A stretch of DNA of 56,644 bases from Oscillospiraceae bacterium (GCA_015064725.1 SVRQ01000011.1:1-56644); one strand, 5' to 3'. Shown: positions 35,533 to 46,714, numbered from the stretch's first letter. A program made the numbers and translations. Notes: generated by a model not told the origin, from the sequence alone.

Positions 35533-35613
35533 GGACCGTCGAGGACGCCGGTCCCTACAAGAAAAAATCAAACTTCCTTACGAGAACCAGCCTTTAGCCG
35601 ATTTTTTTATTTA
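35533..35613. repeat. Right inverted repeat around the 35093 gene
   Basis: Near reverse complement of 34744-34819, differing at a few positions and by a small insertion. Its outer end coincides with the stop of the AraC gene (35607-35609), so both flanking genes end inside repeat copies. Confidence 0.85.
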
Positions 35614-36422
35614 TTCTTTTGTATCGATTCTTTGCGGTATTTTCCGGGGGAGGTGCCCGTTATGCGCTTGAATTGGCGCGAAAAGTGGCAAACGTCATAA
35701 TAACGAAGCTCTTCCGATATCTCCTCCAGGGAAAGCGCGGAGGAGCAAAGCAGAAATTTTGCTTTGTTAACACGCGCATTCGCAACGTAATCGGAATAGG
35801 ATATTCCAACGTCGCGCGAGAAAAGCTTGCCCAGATAATCCGCAGAATAAGAGAATTGTGCCGAAAAATCGGAAAGCGGAGGCGCACTTTCCGGGGCGGT
35901 GTTTACTCTGTCGCACATTTTTTGTATTATTTCGGCTTTGCTTTCTCCGTTCTCTCCGTCGCGGATGGCGGGAAAAAGAGAAAAATACTCTGCAAGGGCC
36001 GCGCGGAATACCGTTGCGGCGAGTGCTTTTTGGGCGGCATTGTACAAGCGGACAACGCGGCGCAAAAGACCGCAAAAATACGTAAGGTCATTTACCGCGC
36101 GGTATATCAGCGGTGACGTTCCGTCGCAATACGTGGAGAGCGCACCGTCGGGCGCGGAGAAATGTACGTTCATTATCGTGAACGGATGCTCTGCATCGTG
36201 CTCTCCGACGTAGTGCGTTTTCGGCAAGAGCAAAAGGCAAGCTCCCCTTGTGACCTCGAATGATTTTTCGCCCGCGATTATGCGCCCCTTTCCTTGCACA
36301 ACGAGCCAAAGATCGAAATCGTGAAAGCCGCTTTTACCTGTATCCCAATGCCAGCTCCTGCCGCATTCCGTAATGCCGCAGGAATTTATTTTTATTCTGT
36401 CTAAAAAATCTAAAGTACTCAT
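35607..36422 (-). CDS. AraC-family transcriptional regulator
   Basis: This encodes 271 aa. An N-terminal cupin-like sugar-sensing domain (about 25-120: FDLWLVVQGKGRIIAGEKSF, ACLLLLPKTHYVGEHDAEHPFTIM without a full metal set visible) is followed by a C-terminal pair of helix-turn-helix motifs (about 175-265), ending HFSRQFKRITGTSPGKYRK, the classic AraC signature. I chose the ATG at 36422 (MSTLDFLDRIK); a longer in-frame start at 36590 would run through the divergent gene and adds a spurious hydrophobic stretch. The ribosome binding site is weak. It is divergent from the sugar isomerase at 36526 across about 100 bases, so it probably controls that gene. Its stop lies inside an inverted repeat. 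Confidence 0.9.
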   Translation of the reverse strand: MSTLDFLDRIKINSCGITECGRSWHWDTGKSGFHDFDLWLVVQGKGRIIAGEKSFEVTRGACLLLLPKTHYVGEHDAEHPFTIMNVHFSAPDGALSTYCDGTSPLIYRAVNDLTYFCGLLRRVVRLYNAAQKALAATVFRAALAEYFSLFPAIRDGENGESKAEIIQKMCDRVNTAPESAPPLSDFSAQFSYSADYLGKLFSRDVGISYSDYVANARVNKAKFLLCSSALSLEEISEELRYYDVCHFSRQFKRITGTSPGKYRKESIQKNK

Positions 36423-36525
36423 ACCGTAATCGTACAATAATTGTGCGTCTTTGTCAATGGAATTTTTGCGCTTTTTGTGTTTTAATAAAAATATCGACAC
36501 AATATGTGTATAAAGGAGAAAAATT

Positions 36526-37839
36526 ATGGCAACCAGAGTTAAAATAGCGGTACAGATGAAAGGAAAAGACATTCCCGGCTGGCCCTGCATAAATTATGAT
36601 TACGATAAAGAGCTTGCTCGCGTTATGACGCCCATTATCGCACGCAATCCCGACATCGATTTTGATATTTTCAAATATACGAGCCTTGATATGGCAAAAG
36701 CGGATTACGAGGAAGACCTTAAAAAATATGACGGCGTTCTCGTTCTTCTTATGACCAACTGGCTCAAGATCGATGAATTTTACATAAATCAGTCCAAAGA
36801 GGGGCTCCCTACGATAGTTGCGGACGTGCCCTACTGCGGAAGCGGCTCTATGCTTGAAAAGACAAGCCCGCTTGTTCGCAACGGCGGCTTCCCCGTACCG
36901 ATGGTTTCAAGCTTTAACTACAATGACGTTGCGGAAGCGGCGGCTCTCTTCGGCGTTATCAAAAAAATGAAAGAAGCAAAGATACTTGTTGTTAAAAACG
37001 AGGTTCAGAAGAAGGCACAGGAAGCGGCAAGCGCTATTTGGGGCTGTGAATTTATAAACAAGACCTCCAAGGACCTTATGGAAAAATACAATTCCATTCC
37101 CGATGAAAAGGCACTTCCTCTTGCAGAAAAATGGGAAACGGAAGCGGCAGAGGTACGCGAACCCACAAAAGCGGATATTTTGCAGGGAGCAAAGCTCTAC
37201 TACGCTATGAAGCAGATGATGGCAGAATGCGGCGCAGACGCGGTTACTATCGACTGCCTTGAGCTTTCATACAACGATATTTACGGCGAAAGCTGCCATA
37301 TGTATCCCTGCCTTGCATACTATCAGATGGCAAATGACGGCGAGATAGGCGTTTGCGAAGCGGACATCAACTCCACTATTTCCTCTATGATAACCCTCTA
37401 TCTTACAAAGCGTCCGGGTTACGTTTCCGACCCCGTTATCGATACATCGAGTGATAGGATCATCTACTCTCACTGTGTTGCTTGCCGCAAGGTTTACGGC
37501 AAGGACGACCCCAGAACGTGTCAGTATTATCTGCGCAGCCATGCAGAGGACAAGAAGGGCGCATCCGTTCAGGTCATCTTCCCCGCAGGAGAAGCTCTTA
37601 CAACTGTTCAGATAAGCAATACAGAGGGCTGGGCATCTATCCATTCCTCCAAGTCCTGCGGAAACTCCACGGGCGAAAACGGTTGCAGAAGCAAGCTTGA
37701 TGCAACCTGCAACGCGGAAAACATCCTTACAAACTGGATGCCGCAGTGGCACAGAGTTACCGTTTTCGGCGACTACCGCAAGGAAATGAAAAACCTCTTC
37801 AAAATGAAGGGCTATACCATCATCGAAGAGGATAAATAA
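36526..37839 (+). CDS. Sugar isomerase of the L-fucose/L-arabinose isomerase fold
   Basis: This encodes 437 aa. It lacks a signal peptide and reads as a fucose-isomerase-like enzyme: an N-terminal alpha/beta region (VMTPIIARNPDIDFDIFKYT, LVLLMTNWLKIDEFY), a middle region with a conserved acid-rich active-site strand (DAVTIDCLELSY, GEIGVCEADINSTISSM, supplying likely Glu/Asp metal ligands), and a C-terminal domain (FPAGEALTTVQISNTEGW, PQWHRVTVFGDYRKEM with a candidate ligand His). It would interconvert an aldose and a ketose in the cytoplasm with Mn2+ or similar; the sugar cannot be told from here. It has a good AAAGGAG site, lies divergent from an AraC regulator, and ends at a terminator. Confidence 0.82.
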   Translation: MATRVKIAVQMKGKDIPGWPCINYDYDKELARVMTPIIARNPDIDFDIFKYTSLDMAKADYEEDLKKYDGVLVLLMTNWLKIDEFYINQSKEGLPTIVADVPYCGSGSMLEKTSPLVRNGGFPVPMVSSFNYNDVAEAAALFGVIKKMKEAKILVVKNEVQKKAQEAASAIWGCEFINKTSKDLMEKYNSIPDEKALPLAEKWETEAAEVREPTKADILQGAKLYYAMKQMMAECGADAVTIDCLELSYNDIYGESCHMYPCLAYYQMANDGEIGVCEADINSTISSMITLYLTKRPGYVSDPVIDTSSDRIIYSHCVACRKVYGKDDPRTCQYYLRSHAEDKKGASVQVIFPAGEALTTVQISNTEGWASIHSSKSCGNSTGENGCRSKLDATCNAENILTNWMPQWHRVTVFGDYRKEMKNLFKMKGYTIIEEDK

Positions 37840-37842
37840 GAG

Positions 37843-37878
37843 AAAAACCTCCGAACGCGACAGCTTTCGGAGGTTTTG
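37843..37878 (+). terminator. Terminator of the sugar isomerase
   Basis: AAAACCTCCGAA, ten-base loop, TTCGGAGGTTTT. Confidence 0.88.
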
Positions 37879-37914
37879 TTATAACATAGGAAATTACTTC
37901 AAAATGAGATAAAA

Positions 37915-38040
37915 CCTCTTCCGTATTTTGCTTCGCAAAATCCACCTTCCCCAAAGGGGAAGGTCGGCTACGCCGAGATCCGGGTCTGTGAGAAAGCCTT
38001 CCCCTTTGGGGAAGGTGTCAGCGTAAGCTGACGGATGAGG
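37915..38040. repeat. CCTTCCCC/GATGAGG hairpin element, full unit
   Basis: Bounded by CCTCTTCCGT and its inverse ACGGATGAGG. Each half holds a variable hairpin and the constant CCTTCCCC/GGGGAAGG hairpin: TTTTGC-ttc-GCAAAA then CCTTCCCC-aaa-GGGGAAGG then TCGGC-tac-GCCGA on the left; CCTTCCCC-ttt-GGGGAAGG then GTCAGC-gtaa-GCTGAC on the right. The two halves are inverted relative to each other, as in the arrays at 1382 and 15018. Confidence 0.85.
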
Positions 38041-38063
38041 TGGGTGCGATTTATCGCACTTTT

Positions 38064-39314
38064 TTATTTAACGATTTTTTTCTTCGTAAGAACGGAGAAT
38101 GAAAGGCATATAAGCGCGGCAACGCCCGCGAATATAAAGAGTATTACAAGCACGCTTGACCAGCCCAGACTTTGCGACATTTTGCCAAGGAGCGTGCCTG
38201 CGGCGGAGGAGCCGACATAGCAGAGCGTGTCGAGAAGCCCTGCCAAAAGCCCGGAGTCCATTTTATCTCTGTTGTCAAGCGGGAACATACTTGTTATGAC
38301 GTTGTTTATAGCCGCCATCATACAAGCAAGACCGATGAACAGTACCATCGTGAATGCAACGGTGCGAAGCGGATAGATGAGATATACGGTAAGCGCAAGA
38401 GTAAAAGCAACAGTATAGAAAATACCGTTGATAAGGAGGTGGTTTTTGAGCCTTAAATAAAGTTTTCTTGCAATAATAGAGCCCAGAATTGAGAAAAGCG
38501 GAAGCAACAGGGTAAGTATAATGGAGAGGGAGTCCGCAACGCCGAATTCATCACGAAGAATTTTGGGAAGCCAATTGTTTACGCCGTCTTTGATAAAGCC
38601 GTTTGCAATAGCCGTTATCGCAACGAATATGAGCGTCGCAATAAATATACCGCCAATAGAGCTTTTGCCGGAGATGGCAGCGTTAGCGTCCTTCTTGAGC
38701 GCGGCAAGCTCATCTTCCTCCGTTTCGCCGCTTTTAACGGCTTTTTCAACACGTGTCATAATGAAGACCCAAGTTATCGCGGCGGCAACAAGGAGCGCGG
38801 CGGCAACGAAGAACGTGACTTTCCACATACCGAGAGCTACGAAAAGCGCGGAAAGACCGTAAGCCGATGCCGTGCCTGCGGCGACGGTGGAGCTCATAAC
38901 GTAAATAGCCTTGCTTATTGTGTGGCTTGCGATATTACGGGAGAGCGTGCGGATGAGAAGGCTGAAGAGCATAGACTGAACAATGCCGTTTACAAGCCAA
39001 AGTGCCGCCATAATGCGGTGATCGCCGGCAAGAGGCATAAATACGTTGACTATAGCGGAAACGAGCAGAGCACCCGTTATAACGAATTTGGGGTTATAAC
39101 GCTTGCAAAGGATGCCGTTTACAAGCTGACCTATGCCGTATGTAAGCGCGAAGCAGGAATATACAAGACCGCCCTGATCGTTTGTGATGCCGAGCTCGGA
39201 AATTATCTTTACCATACTTGCCGAGTAATCGAGCCTACCGATATACGCGGCGGTGTAAACGAGCCAACATCCGAGTATGAGCAGGCTCGCTTCTTTCTTT
39301 TTGAGATATTTCAA
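38064..39314 (-). CDS. Major facilitator (OPA-like) transporter
   Basis: This encodes 416 aa with about twelve membrane segments. The N-terminus KEASLLILGCWLVYTAAYIG with GRLDYSASM and LGITNDQGGLVYSCFALTYG resembles the organophosphate:phosphate antiporter / GlpT-UhpC branch of the major facilitator superfamily. Start: TTG at 39314, because GGAGGTACACC precedes it with ideal spacing; an ATG 39 bases upstream would put that site inside the gene and adds a non-typical N-terminus. It may import a sugar phosphate or similar anion, perhaps for the isomerase next door, but the substrate is not evident. A hydrophilic central loop rich in Glu/Lys (about 190-215) joins the two halves. Confidence 0.88.
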   Translation of the reverse strand: MKYLKKKEASLLILGCWLVYTAAYIGRLDYSASMVKIISELGITNDQGGLVYSCFALTYGIGQLVNGILCKRYNPKFVITGALLVSAIVNVFMPLAGDHRIMAALWLVNGIVQSMLFSLLIRTLSRNIASHTISKAIYVMSSTVAAGTASAYGLSALFVALGMWKVTFFVAAALLVAAAITWVFIMTRVEKAVKSGETEEDELAALKKDANAAISGKSSIGGIFIATLIFVAITAIANGFIKDGVNNWLPKILRDEFGVADSLSIILTLLLPLFSILGSIIARKLYLRLKNHLLINGIFYTVAFTLALTVYLIYPLRTVAFTMVLFIGLACMMAAINNVITSMFPLDNRDKMDSGLLAGLLDTLCYVGSSAAGTLLGKMSQSLGWSSVLVILFIFAGVAALICLSFSVLTKKKIVK

Positions 39315-39606
39315 GGTGTACCTCCAAAATAAATGATATAAAAAGTCACACATTAAATCTTATTTTATCACAAAATGAAATGTTTTACAAGGGTGATGGT
39401 GGTAAATTTCACGGATTTTGAGGGAGAAAGTTTTTTCACAAAAAATAATTATATTATTTTGAGTTTTTTACAAGGATTTTTGCGCTTTCGATTGTATAAA
39501 GGGTAGAGGGGGCGATACCAATGAACTGTTGATTTTTTTTGAAGGTGAAAAATGTAAAATTAAAATAATGCGATTGCATACTATATAGAAAGATAAATAT
39601 ATTTTT

Positions 39607-40134
39607 ATGAAAAAAATTGTTATTTTGTTAATGCTTTTTTCCATTTGTTTATGTATGGGTTGCTCTGGTGAGAAATCTACTATTTCAAAACAAGAAAATG
39701 ATATTGAGATATCTACTATCGGTATTGCTAAAATGAATAAGGCTACTCAATATTATATTTATGTTGAAAAAAATAAATACAACTATGTTCCTAAATATAT
39801 TATATTGAGTATTGAAGATGAATTTTGTGACCCCGCAGACTGCCGGACGATATTCATCGAGAAAAATTACGATAAGATATATGACAGATATGTTACCAAA
39901 AATTTTGGTGGTATATATCAGCCGATAACCGAGGGAGAAAACGGACGTTGGGCGCGCATCCCCTTTGAATTTGACGGAGCACAGCTAAGAAGCGTTTCCA
40001 AACAAAAGCTTACAGGCGTTATCTACCTTGAAAATAATTTGACTTCAGCGTATGAATTTACCCCCGGAACGTACAGATTGGTGGTACAGTATTCTGACGG
40101 GTCTTTCGGGCACACGGAGTTCAGGATATATTAG
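39607..40134 (+). CDS. AT-rich lipoprotein, function unknown
   Basis: This encodes 175 aa with a lipoprotein signal peptide (residues 1-19, lipobox LCMGC) and a compact beta-rich domain: TQYYIYVEKNKYNYVPKYI, a Cys pair in EDEFCDPADC (about 76-81) and a closing TPGTYRLVVQYSDGSFGHTE hairpin. The first half of the gene is markedly more AT-rich than the second, and the 250-base leader is also AT-rich with no clear promoter or ribosome binding site, which may mean recent acquisition or a mosaic origin. It stands alone between the MFS gene and obg and ends with a strong terminator. Family not recognised. Confidence 0.8.
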   Translation: MKKIVILLMLFSICLCMGCSGEKSTISKQENDIEISTIGIAKMNKATQYYIYVEKNKYNYVPKYIILSIEDEFCDPADCRTIFIEKNYDKIYDRYVTKNFGGIYQPITEGENGRWARIPFEFDGAQLRSVSKQKLTGVIYLENNLTSAYEFTPGTYRLVVQYSDGSFGHTEFRIY

Positions 40135-40151
40135 GCATAATTTAAACATAG

Positions 40152-40182
40152 AAAAGCTCCTTGCGAAAGCAAGGAGCTTTTT
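40152..40182 (+). terminator. Terminator of the 39607 lipoprotein
   Basis: A 13-bp stem (AAAAGCTCCTTGC, loop GAAA, GCAAGGAGCTTTT) with a T-run. Confidence 0.9.
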
Positions 40183-40192
40183 GTCTTATTTG

Positions 40193-40217
40193 GTAGGGGA
40201 GGGGCTTGCTCCTCCCG
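40193..40217 (-). repeat. GGGAGGAGCAAGCCCCTCCC element, copy 2
   Basis: Inverted copy (GTAGGGGAGGGGCTTGCTCC then TCCCG) between convergent genes. Confidence 0.8.
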
Positions 40218-40321
40218 TTTTTGCAGTACAGGAAATTGCAAAAAACAGACCTCGCCGTTTAACTTTTGTCATATAAACAAAAAACCGCAATAGGCGAGCG
40301 AGTGGGGGCGGACACTGCCCG

Positions 40322-43644
<3,323 letters not shown>

Positions 43645-43734
43645 TTAATATATTTTACCACATTTTCCGCAAAATGAACAGGGGTTTTGAAAATAAAAAG
43701 AAAGATTCTTTTAAGTGGGAGCTTTTGTAAAAAA

Positions 43735-43760
43735 CGGGAGGAGCAAGCCCCTCCCCTACG
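43735..43760 (+). repeat. GGGAGGAGCAAGCCCCTCCC element, copy 3
   Basis: CGGGAGGAGCAAGCCCCTCC plus CCTACG in the approximately 420-base gap between ligA and the phosphohexomutase. That gap also holds a GTAGGGACAGGCGTCCTCGA element (43820-43839), a terminator-like AAAAACGCCC/GGGCGTTTTT stem (43883-43908) and the dispersed repeat at 43925-43974; no gene is evident. Confidence 0.8.
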
Positions 43761-43882
43761 GGCGAAAATTTTAATTTTCATTAAAAAATAAGATATTTGC
43801 GAGAATTTGACCGAAATTTGTAGGGACAGGCGTCCTCGACTGTCCGCCTCCGAACGCTAGAACAAAGTTGACTTCGCGGGCT

Positions 43883-43908
43883 AAAAACGCCCTTAAAAGG
43901 GCGTTTTT
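43883..43908. terminator. Terminator-like stem in a repeat-rich gap
   Basis: AAAAACGCCC, loop TTAAAA, GGGCGTTTTT; no gene is directly served, so it may be part of the repeat. Confidence 0.5.
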
Positions 43909-43924
43909 GTATAAGGAAAACTTT

Positions 43925-43974
43925 GTTTGAACAAGCAAAATTGCGCATGTTCCACGCGCAATTTCCTATGTTAT
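43925..43974 (-). repeat. Dispersed repeat, copy 2 (inverted)
   Basis: Reverse complement resembles 5719-5768 over about 50 bp: TATAACATAGG, ATTGCGCGTGGAAC, GCTTGTTCAAA in order, with a few substitutions and two extra T residues. Confidence 0.7.
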
Positions 43975-44004
43975 AAAAAACAGTCGGCTTATTACAGCCG
44001 ACTG
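43974..44004 (-). terminator. Terminator of the phosphohexomutase
   Basis: On the minus strand CAGTCGGCT and AGCCGACTG pair and are followed by TTTTTT. Confidence 0.88.
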
Positions 44005-44035
44005 CCAAAATTATTTCTTTTTGAAAACAAGATAT

Positions 44036-45460
44036 TTACTCTACGTCATTATCCCATTTATCGGAAATTTCGGGATACTGGCGTGTATAGCTCTTGATAA
44101 GCTCGCGGATCTCAAGCATACGTTCTCTTGTTGTGGCTTCAAAGATAAGAACGAGCTCGGGCATATTGGAAGAAGCGCGGATAAGGCCCCAACCGTCTTC
44201 AAACTCTACGCGCGCGCCGTTGATGTCGCAAACCTTTCCGGGGAAATCTGCTTTGATCTTTTCTGTGATCTCATCGATAATGCCGTATTTCTTTTCGTCG
44301 GGGCAGTGCGCCTTGATCTCGGGGGAGGTCACGTATTTGGGGAACGTGTCAACTATCTCGGAAACAGATGCATCCTGGTGTGAGAGGAATTCAACAAGCT
44401 TTGCTGCAACGAAGGTCGCATCGTCAAAGCCGTACCAATCTTCGCCGCCCATGAAGATGTGACCGCTGCGCTCGCCTGCGAGCTCTGCGTTCATTTCGTG
44501 CATCTTTGCTTTGATATAGGAGTGACCCGTCTTCCACATAACGGGCTTACCGCCGTTGGCTTCAATAACGTCCGTAAGAGCCTTGGAGCATTTTACGTCA
44601 TAGATGACCTTGGCACCGGGAGTTTTTTCAAGGAGCTGCTTTGCAATGAGCGCAAGAACGGTATCGCTCCATACGTTGTTGCCCTTTTCATCGATAACGC
44701 CGATTCTGTCACCGTCACCGTCAAAGGAAAGACCGATGTCTGCGTGAACGTAAGGATGGAGTATCATCTCTTTCATTCTCTGTCTGCCTTTAAGCTCGGA
44801 GGGGTTGGGGAAGTAGTGGGGGAAGGATGTGTCGGGATCGATGTTGAGCTGGAACGTCATACAGCCGAGGCGCTGGAAAACTTCGTAAACGAAAACGCCT
44901 GCGCCGCCGTTTGCCGCGTCAAGAACGACACGGGGCTTCTTGGGACCCATATGGATGCGGGAAACAACTGCTTCGATGTAAGCATCGCGAACGTCAACTT
45001 CCTCGTATTTGCCTCTTTCACCTTCGCAGGGAAGATCGAGAAGGGAATATACTTCCTTGATATCGTCGGGTTCGAGCGTTTTGGAATATCCGTTTGCAAA
45101 TTTGAAGCCGGACCAACCATCGGGGTTGTGGCTAGCTGTGATCATAACAGCGCCTTCGCAGGAAAGGTGGTACTGTGCAAAATAAGTTACGGGAGAGAGA
45201 GAAAGACCTGTGTAGAATACGTCAACACCGTTATCAAGGAGTGCTTCCGTTGCCGCTTTTGCGAAAGCGGGAGAGCAGGAACGGCTGTCATAACCTACAA
45301 CGGCTCTTGTAATATCTCTTCTCTTGAGATATTTTGCATATGCGCTTACTATTTTGTAAACGTTTTCGTCGGAGAGTTCTTCGGGGCAAACCTTGCCGCG
45401 GATGTCATATTCGCGGAACATACTGCGGAATGCCTGTGGGTATTTGTTATCGATGATCAT
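44036..45460 (-). CDS. Phosphomannomutase/phosphoglucomutase
   Basis: This encodes 474 aa of the alpha-D-phosphohexomutase family, with the phosphoserine loop TASHNP (Ser about 110), the metal loop DGDGDR (about 246), the sugar loop in GERSGHIFMGGEDW and the phosphate loop RASSNMPEL. It interconverts hexose 1- and 6-phosphates, feeding nucleotide-sugar and cell-envelope synthesis. The first residues MFREYDIRGKV match ManB/PMM-PGM enzymes; mannose versus glucose preference cannot be decided here. The leader (45461-45500) shows GGCAGACAAATAA before the start, a weak ribosome binding site. Followed by its terminator. Confidence 0.93.
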   Translation of the reverse strand: MIIDNKYPQAFRSMFREYDIRGKVCPEELSDENVYKIVSAYAKYLKRRDITRAVVGYDSRSCSPAFAKAATEALLDNGVDVFYTGLSLSPVTYFAQYHLSCEGAVMITASHNPDGWSGFKFANGYSKTLEPDDIKEVYSLLDLPCEGERGKYEEVDVRDAYIEAVVSRIHMGPKKPRVVLDAANGGAGVFVYEVFQRLGCMTFQLNIDPDTSFPHYFPNPSELKGRQRMKEMILHPYVHADIGLSFDGDGDRIGVIDEKGNNVWSDTVLALIAKQLLEKTPGAKVIYDVKCSKALTDVIEANGGKPVMWKTGHSYIKAKMHEMNAELAGERSGHIFMGGEDWYGFDDATFVAAKLVEFLSHQDASVSEIVDTFPKYVTSPEIKAHCPDEKKYGIIDEITEKIKADFPGKVCDINGARVEFEDGWGLIRASSNMPELVLIFEATTRERMLEIRELIKSYTRQYPEISDKWDNDVE

Positions 45461-45585
45461 TGTTTATTTGTCTGCCTTTCGGTTAGATTTGTGTGGATGA
45501 GGGGGGTGTAGGACCGTCGGGGACAACGATTCCTACAGGTGAGTTTGAATTGCGGGAACGCCTTTGTTTAAAAGATACGATCTTT

Positions 45586-45611
45586 CGGGAGGAGCAAGCC
45601 CCTCCCCTACG
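45586..45611 (+). repeat. GGGAGGAGCAAGCCCCTCCC element, copy 4
   Basis: First of two copies 83 bp apart. Confidence 0.8.
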
Positions 45612-45668
45612 GGAAACGGTGGATTTGAAAAATTATGTTTTCCGAGGAAGTTCTTTTGCTTACTTTTT

Positions 45669-45694
45669 CGGGAGGAGCAAGCCCCTCCCCTACG
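45669..45694 (+). repeat. GGGAGGAGCAAGCCCCTCCC element, copy 5
   Basis: Second of two copies 83 bp apart; the sequence between is a diverged tandem duplicate. Confidence 0.8.
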
Positions 45695-45749
45695 GTAAAA
45701 TGATAAATTTTGTGAAAGATTATGGGCTTATTGGGAAAAGTTCTTTTTG

Positions 45750-45778
45750 CATACTTTTTCTTCGAAAGAAAAAGTATG
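45750..45778. repeat. CATACTTTTTCTT palindrome at the yebC stop
   Basis: A 13-bp perfect stem with loop CGA, ending one base before the yebC stop codon. A relative sits at the argS stop (46686-46714). No T-run follows on the minus strand, so it is not a textbook terminator. Confidence 0.7.
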
Positions 45779-46519
45779 TTATTCTTCGTCCCAGTTGTGC
45801 CAAACGTTAACGATGTCTTCGTCTTCTTCGAGGTTTTCAAGAAGAAGGTTCATAAACTTTCTGTCATCGTCCGTTGTAAGGGAAACGTATGTGGAGGGAA
45901 CCTTTTCAACCTCTGCGGATTCAAACTTGTAGCCTTTCTTTTCAAGGTCTTCGCAAACTGCGGAAAGATCGTCCGGCTCTGTGTAGATCTCGTAGATGCC
46001 GTCTTCTTCCGCGAAGTCTGCCGCGCCGCATTCGAGAGCGTCTTCCATAAGCTGGTCGCCGTCAACGACCTTGTCGCCGTATTCGTCATTTTCCGCAACG
46101 ATGATAACGCCCTTGGAGGAGAACATAAAGCTTACGGAACCCGTAACGCCGAGCTTGCCGCCGAATTTATCGAAGTAGTGGCGAACCTCACCTGCTGTTC
46201 TGTTCTTGTTGTCTGTTGCAGCTTCAACGATAACGGCAACACCGGAGGGACCGTAGCCTTCGTAAACGATCTCTTCGTATGCAACGGCATCTGCTCCGCT
46301 TGCTTTTTTGATAACACGTTCGATGTTATCGTTAGGCACATTGTTTGCTTTTGCCTTGGCAATAAGGTCGCGGAGCTTTGCGTTGGAAACGGGGTCGGGA
46401 CCGCCTTCCTTAACCGCGATAGCCATTTCTTTGCCTATCTTTGTGAAAACCTTGGCGCGCTGTGCGTCTGTCTTCTCTTTTTTGTGCATAATATTTTTCC
46501 ATTTGCTATGTCCTGACAT
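45779..46519 (-). CDS. YebC/PmpR family regulator
   Basis: This encodes 246 aa with the family start MSGHSKWKNIMHKKEKTDAQ, then RAKVFTKIGKEMAIAVKEGG and NVPNDNIERVIKKASG, and the C-terminal YEGYGPSGVAVIVEAATDN. YebC proteins act in the cytoplasm; older literature describes them as DNA-binding regulators, and the mitochondrial relative TACO1 and recent bacterial work point to a role in translation of difficult stretches. Full length, single gene. A GGAGATATTCCA ribosome binding site precedes the start. Its 3' end abuts a palindromic repeat. Confidence 0.95.
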   Translation of the reverse strand: MSGHSKWKNIMHKKEKTDAQRAKVFTKIGKEMAIAVKEGGPDPVSNAKLRDLIAKAKANNVPNDNIERVIKKASGADAVAYEEIVYEGYGPSGVAVIVEAATDNKNRTAGEVRHYFDKFGGKLGVTGSVSFMFSSKGVIIVAENDEYGDKVVDGDQLMEDALECGAADFAEEDGIYEIYTEPDDLSAVCEDLEKKGYKFESAEVEKVPSTYVSLTTDDDRKFMNLLLENLEEDEDIVNVWHNWDEE

Positions 46520-46578
46520 TGGAATATCTCCTTATATATAATTAAAAAATGAATAATGAACGATGAATTATAAATATT

Positions 46579-46601
46579 ACGGGAGAGGGACCCCTCCCCT
46601 G
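46579..46601 (+). repeat. GGGAGGAGCAAGCCCCTCCC element, degenerate copy 6
   Basis: ACGGGAGAGGGACCCCTCCC, followed by sequence resembling the 83-bp units at 45586-45750 (GGGTTTTGCGAAAAAATACG, TTTCGAGCAAAG). A further small stem ACACCTT/AAGGTGT is at about 46658-46682. Confidence 0.6.
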
Positions 46602-46685
46602 TGATTAGACGATGGGTTTTGCGAAAAAATACGTTTTTTTCGAGCAAAGTTTTTTGGCACACCTTCTTTACAAAAAAGGTGTGTT

Positions 46686-46714
46686 CTTACTTTTTCTCCG
46701 AAAGAAAAAGTAAG
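46686..46714. repeat. CTTACTTTTTCT palindrome at the argS stop
   Basis: A 12-bp stem with a five-base loop that ends at the base before the argS stop codon; a sequence relative of 45750-45778. Confidence 0.7.

Larger units (their letters stand above)
45461..45778. other. Repeat-filled gap between yebC and the phosphohexomutase
   Basis: No gene seen. Holds a degenerate GTAGGACCGTCGGGGACAAC element (45509), then two tandem approximately 83-bp units starting at 45586 and 45669. Each unit begins with the GGGAGGAGCAAGCCCCTCCC element, continues through related TTTGAAAAATTATG / TTTGTGAAAGATTATG sequence and ends AGTTCTTTTTGC-type. A CATACTTTTTCTT palindrome closes the second at the yebC stop. Confidence 0.75.
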
